Origin: Clostridium mobile
GTDB taxonomy: Bacteria; Bacillota; Clostridia; Clostridiales; Clostridiaceae
Assembly: GCF_018918285.1 (NCBI RefSeq)
Contig: NZ_JAHLQF010000002.1
Coordinates: 682,001 to 746,000, forward strand
Length of the DNA stretch: 64,000 nucleotides
Direction of reading: 5' to 3'
Made by a program: the position numbers and the translations under genes. The first letter of the stretch is position 1; each line of letters opens with the position of its first letter. Positions 26,443 to 33,572 of this stretch are shown piece after piece. The notes under the pieces were generated by a model that had not been told where the DNA came from, made no database searches, and saw only the letters and a list, made by a program, of their open reading frames with translations.

Positions 26443-27866
26443 AGATAAAAAAATGGCTTACTCTATCCTATGTAACAGTAATGCTTATTCCTATATTAAC
26501 AAGTATCATGCTTTTCTTTTGGATACAAAGCTATAATAAACGAACGGAAATGGATGATTACATAAATAATATAAAAAAATTTGAAAAATACGATAAACGA
26601 CTAAGCGATAAAGAATTATTTAATAATCATTCTTTTAATGTGGGGGATTTGATTGATGAAGAGGACAGAAATAGTACTAAGATAGAGATATATGATAGAA
26701 ATGGAGTTAGATTATCTTCATCTATTAGTGAGAATGTATATTATCCAATTTCTAGAGAAGAGCTTTATTCAAATCTCTATGAAATAAAGCATGGATTTAA
26801 ATTAGATACCTTAAAAAAGCCTGTTTTTTATGAGGGGGATTTAATTGGATTTTACCAAATAAGCATAGTAAGAACAAAAATAATCCAAGGGGTGAATAAC
26901 GCTACTATTATAGCAATCATCGTATTTGTTGGGATATTTACAGGGGTGTTAATGCTTATGATTAAATTGATGGATAGGAAATTCAATAAACCACTATTGC
27001 TATTAATAGATTCAATAAAGGATTTTGCAAAAGGAGAAGAAACTTCTATAACTTATAAATCAAAGGATGAAATTGGAGAACTTATAAGTCACTTTAATAA
27101 TATGAAGGGGGAAATCAAGGAAAAAGATTATGAAATAGAAAAAGAGCAAAAGTCAAAGGAGTATATGATAGCAGCAATTTCCCATGATTTAAAGACGCCA
27201 TTAACATCCATAAGAGCTTATGCAGAATTAATCAATTCCCAAAGGGAAGAAAAAAATAAAAGATATGCTTCAGGAATATTGAGTAAATGTGACTATATGA
27301 GTAACATGCTAGAGGATTTACTCATGTACACAATACTTACTTCAAGTTATACCATGGATTTTGTAGGGGTAGATGGAGAGGAGTTTTTTCAAATGCTTCT
27401 TTCAGGTTATGAAGAAGTTTGTGGAAAAAGCAATATAAATTATAAAACTCATATAAAAGTTAGAGGAAACTATAGAGTTGATGTTAAACAGATGATAAGG
27501 GTAATTGATAATCTGATGAGTAATGCTATTAAGTATACAGCAGAAGGAAAATCAATTTATATGGGTGCTTTTTCAAAGGAATTTTCTCTTCCAGATTGTA
27601 TAGATGAAGAGGAAAAAAATAAGATTGAAGAATTAAGAAAAGACGGCGTAGTTATATTAGTTAAAAATCAAGGAGAAGAAATACCGCAGGAAGATATAGA
27701 GAGGATTATGGAACCTTTTTATAAGGTGGATAATTCAAGAAATAAAAAAGTGGGAACTGGTCTAGGATTAAGTATAGTAAAACTAATTATTGACAAGCAT
27801 AACGGCAGCATGATTGTTTTATCAAGTAAAGAAACAGGTACATTAATAGCTTGTTTTATTCCATGA
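26439..27866 (+). CDS. Sensor histidine kinase
   Basis: A 475-residue membrane kinase. Transmembrane helices are at ~8-30 and ~153-176, with an extracellular loop of about 120 residues between them. A HAMP segment follows, then the dimerisation domain with the phospho-histidine in AISHDLKTPLTSIRAYAEL, the N box VIDNLMSNAIKYTAEG and the G box KVGTGLGLSIVKLIID. An insertion of ~25 residues (FSKEFSLPDCIDEEEKNKIE) sits between the N and G boxes; a decayed copy of that segment lies at 30137-30275. The gene overlaps its cognate regulator by 4 bp. Confidence 0.93.
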   Translation: MKIKKWLTLSYVTVMLIPILTSIMLFFWIQSYNKRTEMDDYINNIKKFEKYDKRLSDKELFNNHSFNVGDLIDEEDRNSTKIEIYDRNGVRLSSSISENVYYPISREELYSNLYEIKHGFKLDTLKKPVFYEGDLIGFYQISIVRTKIIQGVNNATIIAIIVFVGIFTGVLMLMIKLMDRKFNKPLLLLIDSIKDFAKGEETSITYKSKDEIGELISHFNNMKGEIKEKDYEIEKEQKSKEYMIAAISHDLKTPLTSIRAYAELINSQREEKNKRYASGILSKCDYMSNMLEDLLMYTILTSSYTMDFVGVDGEEFFQMLLSGYEEVCGKSNINYKTHIKVRGNYRVDVKQMIRVIDNLMSNAIKYTAEGKSIYMGAFSKEFSLPDCIDEEEKNKIEELRKDGVVILVKNQGEEIPQEDIERIMEPFYKVDNSRNKKVGTGLGLSIVKLIIDKHNGSMIVLSSKETGTLIACFIP

Positions 27867-27917
27867 CTACCTGATTCAAGTATTATGCTAATTAAGAAAG
27901 GAAAGTGAAAAATTATT

Positions 27918-29024
27918 ATGATTAAAAAAAGAATTGTTTCTATAATTATGGGAGGACTATTAAGTGTTACTGCACTTTCAGGATGTGGAACACAAAAAAG
28001 TATTTTACCAGAGACAATAGTAGCTCACGCTATGGAGTCAGAAGATAATGTGAAATCCTATTACGGAGAAGCAAGAATCCGTTTGTATGATAAAGATAAT
28101 AAGATTGTTGAAGATAGTATTATGAAAGAATGGCATGATACGTCTAAAGGTAAAATGAAAGTTAGAACAGAGTCCTATTCCAATGAGGGTGAGCTTGAAA
28201 CTGTAACTACAAATGATGGAAATAATGTTGTGTCATATATGATCAAAGATAAAAAAGCTTTAACTATGAAAAGTTTAAGTGAATCAGATATGCCTATAAG
28301 AACTCAAAGAGAGCAAACTAAAATATTTTTAGAAAATATAAAGAAAAGCCATGCTATAAGTACTGTAGGAGAAGAAAAAATAAATGGCATGGATACTTAT
28401 CATATAAAAGCAGTGCCAAAAGAAAAGAATACTATATTTTCAGAGCAGGACATATGGATAGATAAAGAAAATTGGTTTACAATTAAGATTATTTCTCATG
28501 ATTCAGAGTCAAAAATCGAATGTGAATATACAAAGATTGATTTTTCACCTAAAATTGATGACAAAATATTTACTCAAGAAATCCCAAAAGATGTAAAGAT
28601 AGAAAATATTAATGAATCTGGACCAAAGACAAAAACTATGACTTTAAAGGAAGTAAGAGATTTTTTAGGAAAGCCCTTCGCATATTTTTCAGAGTCATCT
28701 TCTTATAAAATTAAAGATATTAAGCTTCAACAGTATGGAAGTGAAGCAGTAGATGATGAAATAATTATGGAATATCAAAAGGACAATAAACCTTACTTTA
28801 GTATAAGCCTTAGAAAGGGAAAGAAAATTGACTCTGATGCTAGTGAAATTCCTGGTACAGAAGAGATTACTATAAGAGGACAAAAGGGAAATATGTTTAA
28901 AGATAATATTTCTATTATATTTTGGTCAGAAGGAGATGTAAGATATAGTATAATTCCTTATGAAAACATTGAAAAAGTAGAAGACTTTATAAAAGAGTTG
29001 GATAAGATGGAGATGTTTAATTAA
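27918..29024 (+). CDS. Lipoprotein, LolA-like/DUF4367-like, copy 1
   Basis: A 368-residue predicted lipoprotein with the lipobox TALSGCG at residue ~23. The N-terminal ~200 residues have the look of LolA-type beta folds (VKSYYGEARIRLYDKDNK, INGMDTYHIKAVPKEKN, DIWIDKENWFTIKI). The C-terminal part (MTLKEVRDFLGKPFAYFSES to the end) resembles DUF4367. It follows the histidine kinase gene by 51 bp behind AAGGAAAGTG, implying co-transcription and perhaps a role in sensing. The protein encoded at 30307-31425 is a close paralogue. Confidence 0.78.
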   Translation: MIKKRIVSIIMGGLLSVTALSGCGTQKSILPETIVAHAMESEDNVKSYYGEARIRLYDKDNKIVEDSIMKEWHDTSKGKMKVRTESYSNEGELETVTTNDGNNVVSYMIKDKKALTMKSLSESDMPIRTQREQTKIFLENIKKSHAISTVGEEKINGMDTYHIKAVPKEKNTIFSEQDIWIDKENWFTIKIISHDSESKIECEYTKIDFSPKIDDKIFTQEIPKDVKIENINESGPKTKTMTLKEVRDFLGKPFAYFSESSSYKIKDIKLQQYGSEAVDDEIIMEYQKDNKPYFSISLRKGKKIDSDASEIPGTEEITIRGQKGNMFKDNISIIFWSEGDVRYSIIPYENIEKVEDFIKELDKMEMFN

Positions 29025-29028
29025 ATAG

Positions 29029-29066
29029 AAGCACCCTCTCAAAATTATTTCTGAGAGGGTGCTCAT
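29029..29066. terminator. Terminator after lipoprotein copy 1
   Basis: AGCACCCTCTCA pairs with TGAGAGGGTGCT, with a 10-base loop. T-rich flanks on both strands let it serve the convergent small gene as well. A diverged copy is at 31429-31470. Confidence 0.88.
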
Positions 29067-29236
29067 TATTTTTCATCCTTCATATTATTTATTGTGGCTT
29101 TTATAACAGAAGTAGGCCAATCATGAAAATCAATCTCTCCAAGTTCATAAAAATCCCATGATAAATTCTTTATTATTTTTTTTAGTTCTTTTATGCTTTT
29201 TTCCCTCTCAAAATCAATAACTTTTTTTCTGGACAT
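29066..29236 (-). CDS. Small charged protein of unknown function
   Basis: A 56-residue protein rich in lysine and glutamate in its first half (MSRKKVIDFEREKSIKELKK) and with FHDWPTSVIKATINN near the end. No family is recognised. ATG 29236 is preceded by GGGGGA at a short but acceptable spacing; an upstream in-frame ATG at 29248 overlaps that site. It converges on lipoprotein copy 1. Confidence 0.55.
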   Translation of the reverse strand: MSRKKVIDFEREKSIKELKKIIKNLSWDFYELGEIDFHDWPTSVIKATINNMKDEK

Positions 29237-29408
29237 AATATCCCCCATAGAATTTGCTTTTACTTATTATATATTCTCTAAAATTAGGGATATTACATAG
29301 TAAATATCTATAATTAAACCATCAATACATTTGAATTATAGAGCAATGTTATATACAATAATTGTATAGTATAACATGAATTGAAATTAATATAATGGAG
29401 GGATTAAA

Positions 29409-29945
29409 ATGTTAGATTTACTAAAAAGCAGAAGAAGCATTAGAAAATTCAAGAATATGGAAGTGGAAAAAGAGAAGATTGAAGCTTTAGTTAAAGGGGC
29501 TCTTTTATCTCCATCTTCAAAGAATACCATGCCTTGGGAATTCATCGTTGTAACAGATAAAAACACATTAGGGGAATTAGCATTATCTAAAAAAGCTGGG
29601 TCAGCATTTTTAAAAGAAGCACCTCTAGGAATTGTTGTTCTTGGTGATCCTAATATTAGTGATGTTTGGGTAGAGGATACATCCATTGCTACTATAATTA
29701 TTCAATTGGTAGCAGAGTCAATGGGACTTGGTTCTTGTTGGATTCAGATCAGAGAAAGAAAACATAATGAGGATATGAAAGCAGAAGAACATGTACGTAA
29801 AACTTTAAACATACCGGAAAACATGAGAGTAGAATCCATAGTTGCCATAGGATATCCAGATGAAAACAAAGAACCACGTAGTGAAGAATCTTTAAAATAT
29901 GATAAGGTGTTTTTTAACTCTTACGAAAATAAGTATACACCTTAG
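29409..29945 (+). CDS. Nitroreductase-family flavoprotein
   Basis: A 178-residue FMN-dependent oxidoreductase. It starts LLKSRRSIRKFKNMEVEKEK, the FMN phosphate-binding RRSIR motif, continues with ALLSPSSKNTMPWEFIVVTD, and has GLGSCWIQIRERKHNEDMKA and ESIVAIGYPDENKEPRS near the end. Members reduce nitro compounds, quinones or flavins with NAD(P)H; the substrate is not predictable here. ATG follows GGAGGGATTAAA. It lies alone between the two lipoprotein copies. Confidence 0.9.
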   Translation: MLDLLKSRRSIRKFKNMEVEKEKIEALVKGALLSPSSKNTMPWEFIVVTDKNTLGELALSKKAGSAFLKEAPLGIVVLGDPNISDVWVEDTSIATIIIQLVAESMGLGSCWIQIRERKHNEDMKAEEHVRKTLNIPENMRVESIVAIGYPDENKEPRSEESLKYDKVFFNSYENKYTP

Positions 29946-30020
29946 AATATAGAGAATAGCCAAGGCACATAGTATTTTTAAGTATAAGTATTTATAATAC
30001 GTATAATAATCAATGTTTGA

Positions 30021-30110
30021 AAATATATTTGTAGAACATAAAAGAGCTAAGTATGTAGTGAAAAAGCGACCTTTTATTGGAGCGGCTTCAATGCGTGCTT
30101 AGCTCTTTAT
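30021..30110 (-). repeat. Dispersed palindromic element, copy A
   Basis: The arms AAGAGCTAAGTATGTAGTGAA and TTCAATGCGTGCTTAGCTCTT enclose a core whose reverse complement (TGAAGCCGCTCCAATAAAA) matches copies D, E and F. The left flank AAAATATATTTGTAGAACAT equals the reverse complement of the right flank of copy D, so this copy is inverted relative to D. Confidence 0.85.
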
Positions 30111-30136
30111 CTGAAATTAAACCTTCACTTTCTTTA

Positions 30137-30275
30137 AGTTATACAGATGTACATGGAGAAGCTTTCACTTCCAGATTGGATGCATAAGGAGGAAAAGAAA
30201 TAAGATTGAAGAATTAACAAAGTATGGTGTAATTATATTAATTAAAAACCAGAGAGAAGAAATTTTAAGTGAAAT
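30137..30275 (+). pseudogene. Decayed fragment of a histidine kinase gene
   Basis: This stretch aligns with ~27530-27690 inside the kinase at 26439-27866; for example CTTCCAGATTGGATGCATAA matches CTTCCAGATTGTATAGATGA, and AATAAGATTGAAGAATTAA is shared exactly. It carries stops and small indels and lacks the rest of the gene. The bases after it (AAGAAAGGAAAGTGAAA) also match the spacer before lipoprotein copy 1. It is the remnant of a duplicated kinase-lipoprotein cassette. Confidence 0.82.
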
Positions 30276-30306
30276 TAATTATAAGAAAGGAAAGTGAAAG
30301 ACTATA

Positions 30307-31425
30307 ATGATTAAAAAAAGAATTGCTTTTATAATTATGGCAGGGGTATTGAGTATTACTGCACTAACGGGGTGTGGAAGCAAAAACAGTATTTTACCAG
30401 AGACCATAGTAGCCAACGCTATTGAAGCAGAAAATAATCTAAAATCCTATTATAGTGAGGCAAGAGTACGCGCATACGATAAAGATAATAAAATCACTAA
30501 CGGTGCTACTGAGAAGGAATGGCAGGATATTTCTAATGGTAAAATGAAAATCAGAAGAGAATACTATTCTGATAACAATGAACTTGAATCTGTATCTACA
30601 AGTGATGGAGATACCGTTATTACATATGATAATAGAGCTGGAAAAGCCTCAATTATGAAAAACATAGATGAATCAGATATGCCTATAAACTCTGGAAGAC
30701 AATATAACAAAATAATTTTGCAGTATATAAAAGAAAATATAGAAAATCATGATATAAGTATTATTGGAGAAGAAAAGATAAATGGTATGAATACCTATCA
30801 TATAAGAGCAGTACCAAAAGAAGAGAGCATTATGTTTTTAGAACAAGACATGTGGATAAATAAAAAGAATTGGAGCGTAATTAAAACCATAGGTGTTCTT
30901 ACTGGAGGAACAAAAATTGAAGAGGAATATGTAAAAATTGATTTTTCACCTAAACTTCCGGATGAAATATTTACTCAAAAAATTCCAGAAGGAGTAAAGA
31001 TAGAAAATATTGAGGAAGCTGGCCCAAAGACAAAAACCATGACGTTAAAAGAAGTGAGAGACTTTTTAGGAAATCCATTCTTATATTTTCCAGAGTTATC
31101 TTCTTACAAAATTAAAAACATTAAGCTTATACAGTATGAAAGTGAAGAGTTATATAATGAAATAACTATGGATTATGAAAAAGATGGGAAACCTTATTTT
31201 GAAATGAGACTTAGGAAGGGCAATAAAGTTAATTTCAATGATAGTAAAATTCCTGGTGCAAAAGAGATTACTATAAGAGGACAAAAGGGATATATATTAA
31301 AAGGCGTCAAAAGCGTTATTCTTTGGCCAGAAGAAGATATAAGTTATAGTATAATTCCACATGAGAACTTTGAAAAAATAGAAGACTTTATAAAAGAGTT
31401 GAATGAAATGGAGATGTTTAATTAA
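30307..31425 (+). CDS. Lipoprotein, LolA-like/DUF4367-like, copy 2
   Basis: A 372-residue paralogue of the protein at 27918-29024, collinear over its whole length and with the same lipobox region (TALTGCG). Identical blocks include GPKTKTMTLKEVRDFLG and ITIRGQKG. It keeps the ribosome site AAGGAAAGTG of copy 1, but the kinase gene that precedes copy 1 is reduced to a fragment here. The intact frame and conserved signal peptide suggest it is still made and exported. The terminator behind it is also a duplicate of that behind copy 1. Confidence 0.8.
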   Translation: MIKKRIAFIIMAGVLSITALTGCGSKNSILPETIVANAIEAENNLKSYYSEARVRAYDKDNKITNGATEKEWQDISNGKMKIRREYYSDNNELESVSTSDGDTVITYDNRAGKASIMKNIDESDMPINSGRQYNKIILQYIKENIENHDISIIGEEKINGMNTYHIRAVPKEESIMFLEQDMWINKKNWSVIKTIGVLTGGTKIEEEYVKIDFSPKLPDEIFTQKIPEGVKIENIEEAGPKTKTMTLKEVRDFLGNPFLYFPELSSYKIKNIKLIQYESEELYNEITMDYEKDGKPYFEMRLRKGNKVNFNDSKIPGAKEITIRGQKGYILKGVKSVILWPEEDISYSIIPHENFEKIEDFIKELNEMEMFN

Positions 31426-31428
31426 ATA

Positions 31429-31470
31429 GAAGCACTCTCTCAAAATCATTTCTGAGAGGTGCTTATTTTT
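31429..31470. terminator. Terminator after lipoprotein copy 2
   Basis: AGCACTCTCTCA pairs with TGAGAGGTGCT (one bulge), followed by TATTTTT. It is a duplicate of the hairpin at 29029-29066 and is shared with the convergent gene. Confidence 0.8.
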
Positions 31471-31942
31471 AATTTTTATCATTACGATAGCTATCAACGT
31501 TCTTTAATTTTAGAGTAGTATTTATTTTGAACTCTAATTTTTTCGAATTAAACTCATCTTCGCTAAGGGGGCCATATTCTGATTTTTTATTTATGTCTAT
31601 TATCCAATATTGTATGTCATCTTCATTATCCGTAGATTCTAAAGGGTATTGTTTTACCATGATAAAACTATTATCATAAGCCATTTCTTGAACAGTTGGA
31701 GCAACAACCTCTTTTAGCTCATCCTTAACATATTTGTTTATACAAGCCATGGTTTTAGATGTTCTTGACAACTCATAATTACTATTTCCTAAAGGTAAAA
31801 TAAAATCAGATGCACCAGGGCCAATATAAACCCCTGTAAATTGAATAAATAATACAAGGCTTACAAATGCAATACTCAATATAAATACAGACCAAATTAT
31901 AGGTATTAATAATTTTTTTGTAATATTATTTTGTTTTATCAT
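31469..31942 (-). CDS. Single-span membrane protein, DUF3997-like
   Basis: A 157-residue protein with one N-terminal hydrophobic helix (about 12-35, IPIIWSVFILSIAFVSLVLF) and an extracellular domain. The body (GASDFILPLGNSNYELSRTS, AYDNSFIMVKQYPLE, IQYWIIDINKKSEYGPLSED) resembles the DUF3997 pattern, in which a short beta domain follows a signal anchor or lipobox. No catalytic residues are evident. It is read alone, opposite to the lipoprotein gene. The family link is a resemblance only. Confidence 0.65.
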   Translation of the reverse strand: MIKQNNITKKLLIPIIWSVFILSIAFVSLVLFIQFTGVYIGPGASDFILPLGNSNYELSRTSKTMACINKYVKDELKEVVAPTVQEMAYDNSFIMVKQYPLESTDNEDDIQYWIIDINKKSEYGPLSEDEFNSKKLEFKINTTLKLKNVDSYRNDKN

Positions 31943-32054
31943 AATTACATCCTCGAATCTTAAATTTTATATATGACTCTATCATTTAAAATATAGGCTA
32001 TATTAATTATTTATACATAAAATTGGGAATTCCTCCTTTATATCTAAAGAATTA

Positions 32055-32105
32055 TTGACAGAGATAAAATTTAGTTATATGATTATATTTGAATTTAATC
32101 ATATA
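32055..32105 (+). promoter_or_regulatory. arsC promoter with ArsR-type operator
   Basis: TTGACA (32055-32060), 17 bp, TATGAT (32078-32083). A perfect 10-bp inverted repeat, TATATGATTA (32076-32085) and TAATCATATA (32096-32105), is separated by 10 bp and covers the -10 box. The repeat is well placed for repression by the ArsR encoded downstream. Confidence 0.75.
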
Positions 32106-32165
32106 ATCTTTGGCGTAAATAATAGATTTAATGGTAGAAATAATTTTCTCTAGGAGGATGATAAT

Positions 32166-32585
32166 ATGAAACCTAAAGTAGCATTTATATGTGTACATAA
32201 TTCTTGTAGATCCCAAATGGCAGAAACTTTAGGGAAACTATTTGGTTCAAAGGTTTTTCAATCCTATTCAGCAGGCACAGAGAGAAAGCCAGAAATAAAT
32301 AAAGATGCGGTAAAGACAATTAAGGATTTATATAATATAGACATGGAGGAAACTCAATATTCTAAACTACTTGAAGATATACCAAAGGTAGATATTGTTA
32401 TAAAAATGGGTTGTAATGTTGTTTGCCCATTTTTACCTTCAAAGCATATAGAAGATTGGGGATTGGAAGATCCAACAGGAAAGAGCAATGAAGAATTTAT
32501 AAAAACAGCAAAGGCAATTGAAGAGAAGATTAAGGATTTAGCATATAGAATTGAGAAAAATGAAATTAATTTAAATGATAGATAG
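32166..32585 (+). CDS. arsC: Arsenate reductase, low-molecular-weight phosphatase type
   Basis: A 139-residue enzyme that reduces arsenate to arsenite. The P-loop FICVHNSCRSQMAET carries C9, C14 and the arginine. A second redox cysteine pair lies in MGCNVVCPFLPSKHIEDWGL; its C-x3-C spacing is shorter than the C-x6-C of the Staphylococcus pI258 enzyme. EDWGLEDPTGKS matches the conserved acid loop. It is the first gene of the arsenic cluster, with its own promoter and an operator overlapping the -10 box, and starts at ATG behind AGGAGG. Confidence 0.9.
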   Translation: MKPKVAFICVHNSCRSQMAETLGKLFGSKVFQSYSAGTERKPEINKDAVKTIKDLYNIDMEETQYSKLLEDIPKVDIVIKMGCNVVCPFLPSKHIEDWGLEDPTGKSNEEFIKTAKAIEEKIKDLAYRIEKNEINLNDR

Positions 32586-32655
32586 GAAGCAAATATATTT
32601 GATTTAGCATGGTAATATTAAACTATGATAAGCATATTAATGGAATAGGAAAGCA

Positions 32656-32710
32656 TTGATAAAGAAAAGCTTTTATATATTATATGATAGAATATGAATG
32701 TAATCATGTT
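32656..32710 (+). promoter_or_regulatory. arsR promoter region with second ArsR-type operator
   Basis: TTGATA (32656-32661) and a TATTAT -10 candidate. An imperfect inverted repeat, TATATGATAG (32681-32690) and TAATCATGTT (32701-32710), is separated by 10 bp, the same 10-10-10 layout as the operator at 32076-32105. Confidence 0.65.
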
Positions 32711-32735
32711 ATTATATTAATACAAGGAGGAAAGT

Positions 32736-33125
32736 ATGGATTTAATTACTACATTAAAAGCATTAAGTGATGAAAATAGAATTAGGATTTTAAATTTGCT
32801 GAACAACGGAGAGTTTTGTGTATGTGAAATTGAATATATATTGGAGATGACACAGTCTAATGTGTCTAGACATTTAAACAGATTAAGCAGTGCAAAGATA
32901 ATAGAAAGCTATAAAAAAGCTCAGTTTGTATATTACAAATTAAAAGAAGATAAAATAAAACATCATGAGTTCATAGAGCATATATTAAATGATGAGCTAA
33001 TGAATATAGAACAATGTAAAATTGACATAGATAATTTAAAGAAATATAGAGAATCAAAGTTAGATTGTAATACCATAAGTTTAAATAGGGGAAAATCAAT
33101 TTGCACTAAAGAAGATAATGTGTAG
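32736..33125 (+). CDS. arsR: ArsR-family arsenic-responsive repressor
   Basis: A 129-residue winged-helix repressor. The metalloid-binding cysteines are in NNGEFCVCEIEYILEMTQ, directly before the recognition helix QSNVSRHLNRLSSAKIIES, as in classical ArsR; the wing is QFVYYKLKED. The C-terminal tail adds two further cysteines. It should release the inverted-repeat operators when arsenite binds. ATG follows AAGGAGG. It lies between arsC and arsD with its own promoter. Confidence 0.92.
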   Translation: MDLITTLKALSDENRIRILNLLNNGEFCVCEIEYILEMTQSNVSRHLNRLSSAKIIESYKKAQFVYYKLKEDKIKHHEFIEHILNDELMNIEQCKIDIDNLKKYRESKLDCNTISLNRGKSICTKEDNV

Positions 33126-33153
33126 CATATAAAACTATGTTACATATAATGCT

Positions 33154-33183
33154 TATATGAGTATATGTGAATGTAGTAATGTG
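33154..33183 (+). promoter_or_regulatory. Possible weak third ArsR operator before arsD
   Basis: TATATGAGTA (33154-33163), a 10-bp spacer and TAGTAATGTG resemble the second operator (TATATGATAG, 10 bp, TAATCATGTT) in order and spacing, but the symmetry is poor. Confidence 0.35.
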
Positions 33184-33261
33184 TATGATGCTTTTCTATA
33201 GTAGATATATAGAACCTAATAATAAAGATTTAATTTATAAAGATTATAGGAGGATAATATT

Positions 33262-33570
33262 ATGAAATTAGAATTTTTTGAACCTACAATGTGTTGTTCT
33301 ACAGGAATATGTGGTCCTAGTGTGGATGAGAGATTAGTAAGGCTTAGCGAAAATATAGAATACTTAAAAAAGAATTATAAGGAAATAAGTATTCATAGAT
33401 ATCAACCACAGCAAAGTCCAATAGTTTTTATGACTAATAAAGGGGTAAGAGAACTTATGAAAGAAGTGGGTAAAAAGGCATTACCTATTACAGTTTATAA
33501 TGGAAAAGTAATAAAACAGGGGGACTATCCTACATTAGAAGAATTAGAAAAAGCTATAAGAGGTGAATAA
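33262..33570 (+). CDS. arsD: Arsenite metallochaperone
   Basis: A 102-residue thioredoxin-fold protein that delivers arsenite to ArsA. The vicinal cysteines C11-C12 and the third C17 in PTMCCSTGICGPSVDERL are the known metalloid-binding set. Later blocks ALPITVYNGKVIKQGDYPTL match the family. It lacks the extra C-terminal cysteine pairs of the E. coli R773 protein. The start is ATG behind AGGAGGATAAT, and the stop lies 2 bp before arsA, so the two are co-translated. Confidence 0.93.
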   Translation: MKLEFFEPTMCCSTGICGPSVDERLVRLSENIEYLKKNYKEISIHRYQPQQSPIVFMTNKGVRELMKEVGKKALPITVYNGKVIKQGDYPTLEELEKAIRGE

Positions 33571-33572
33571 AG

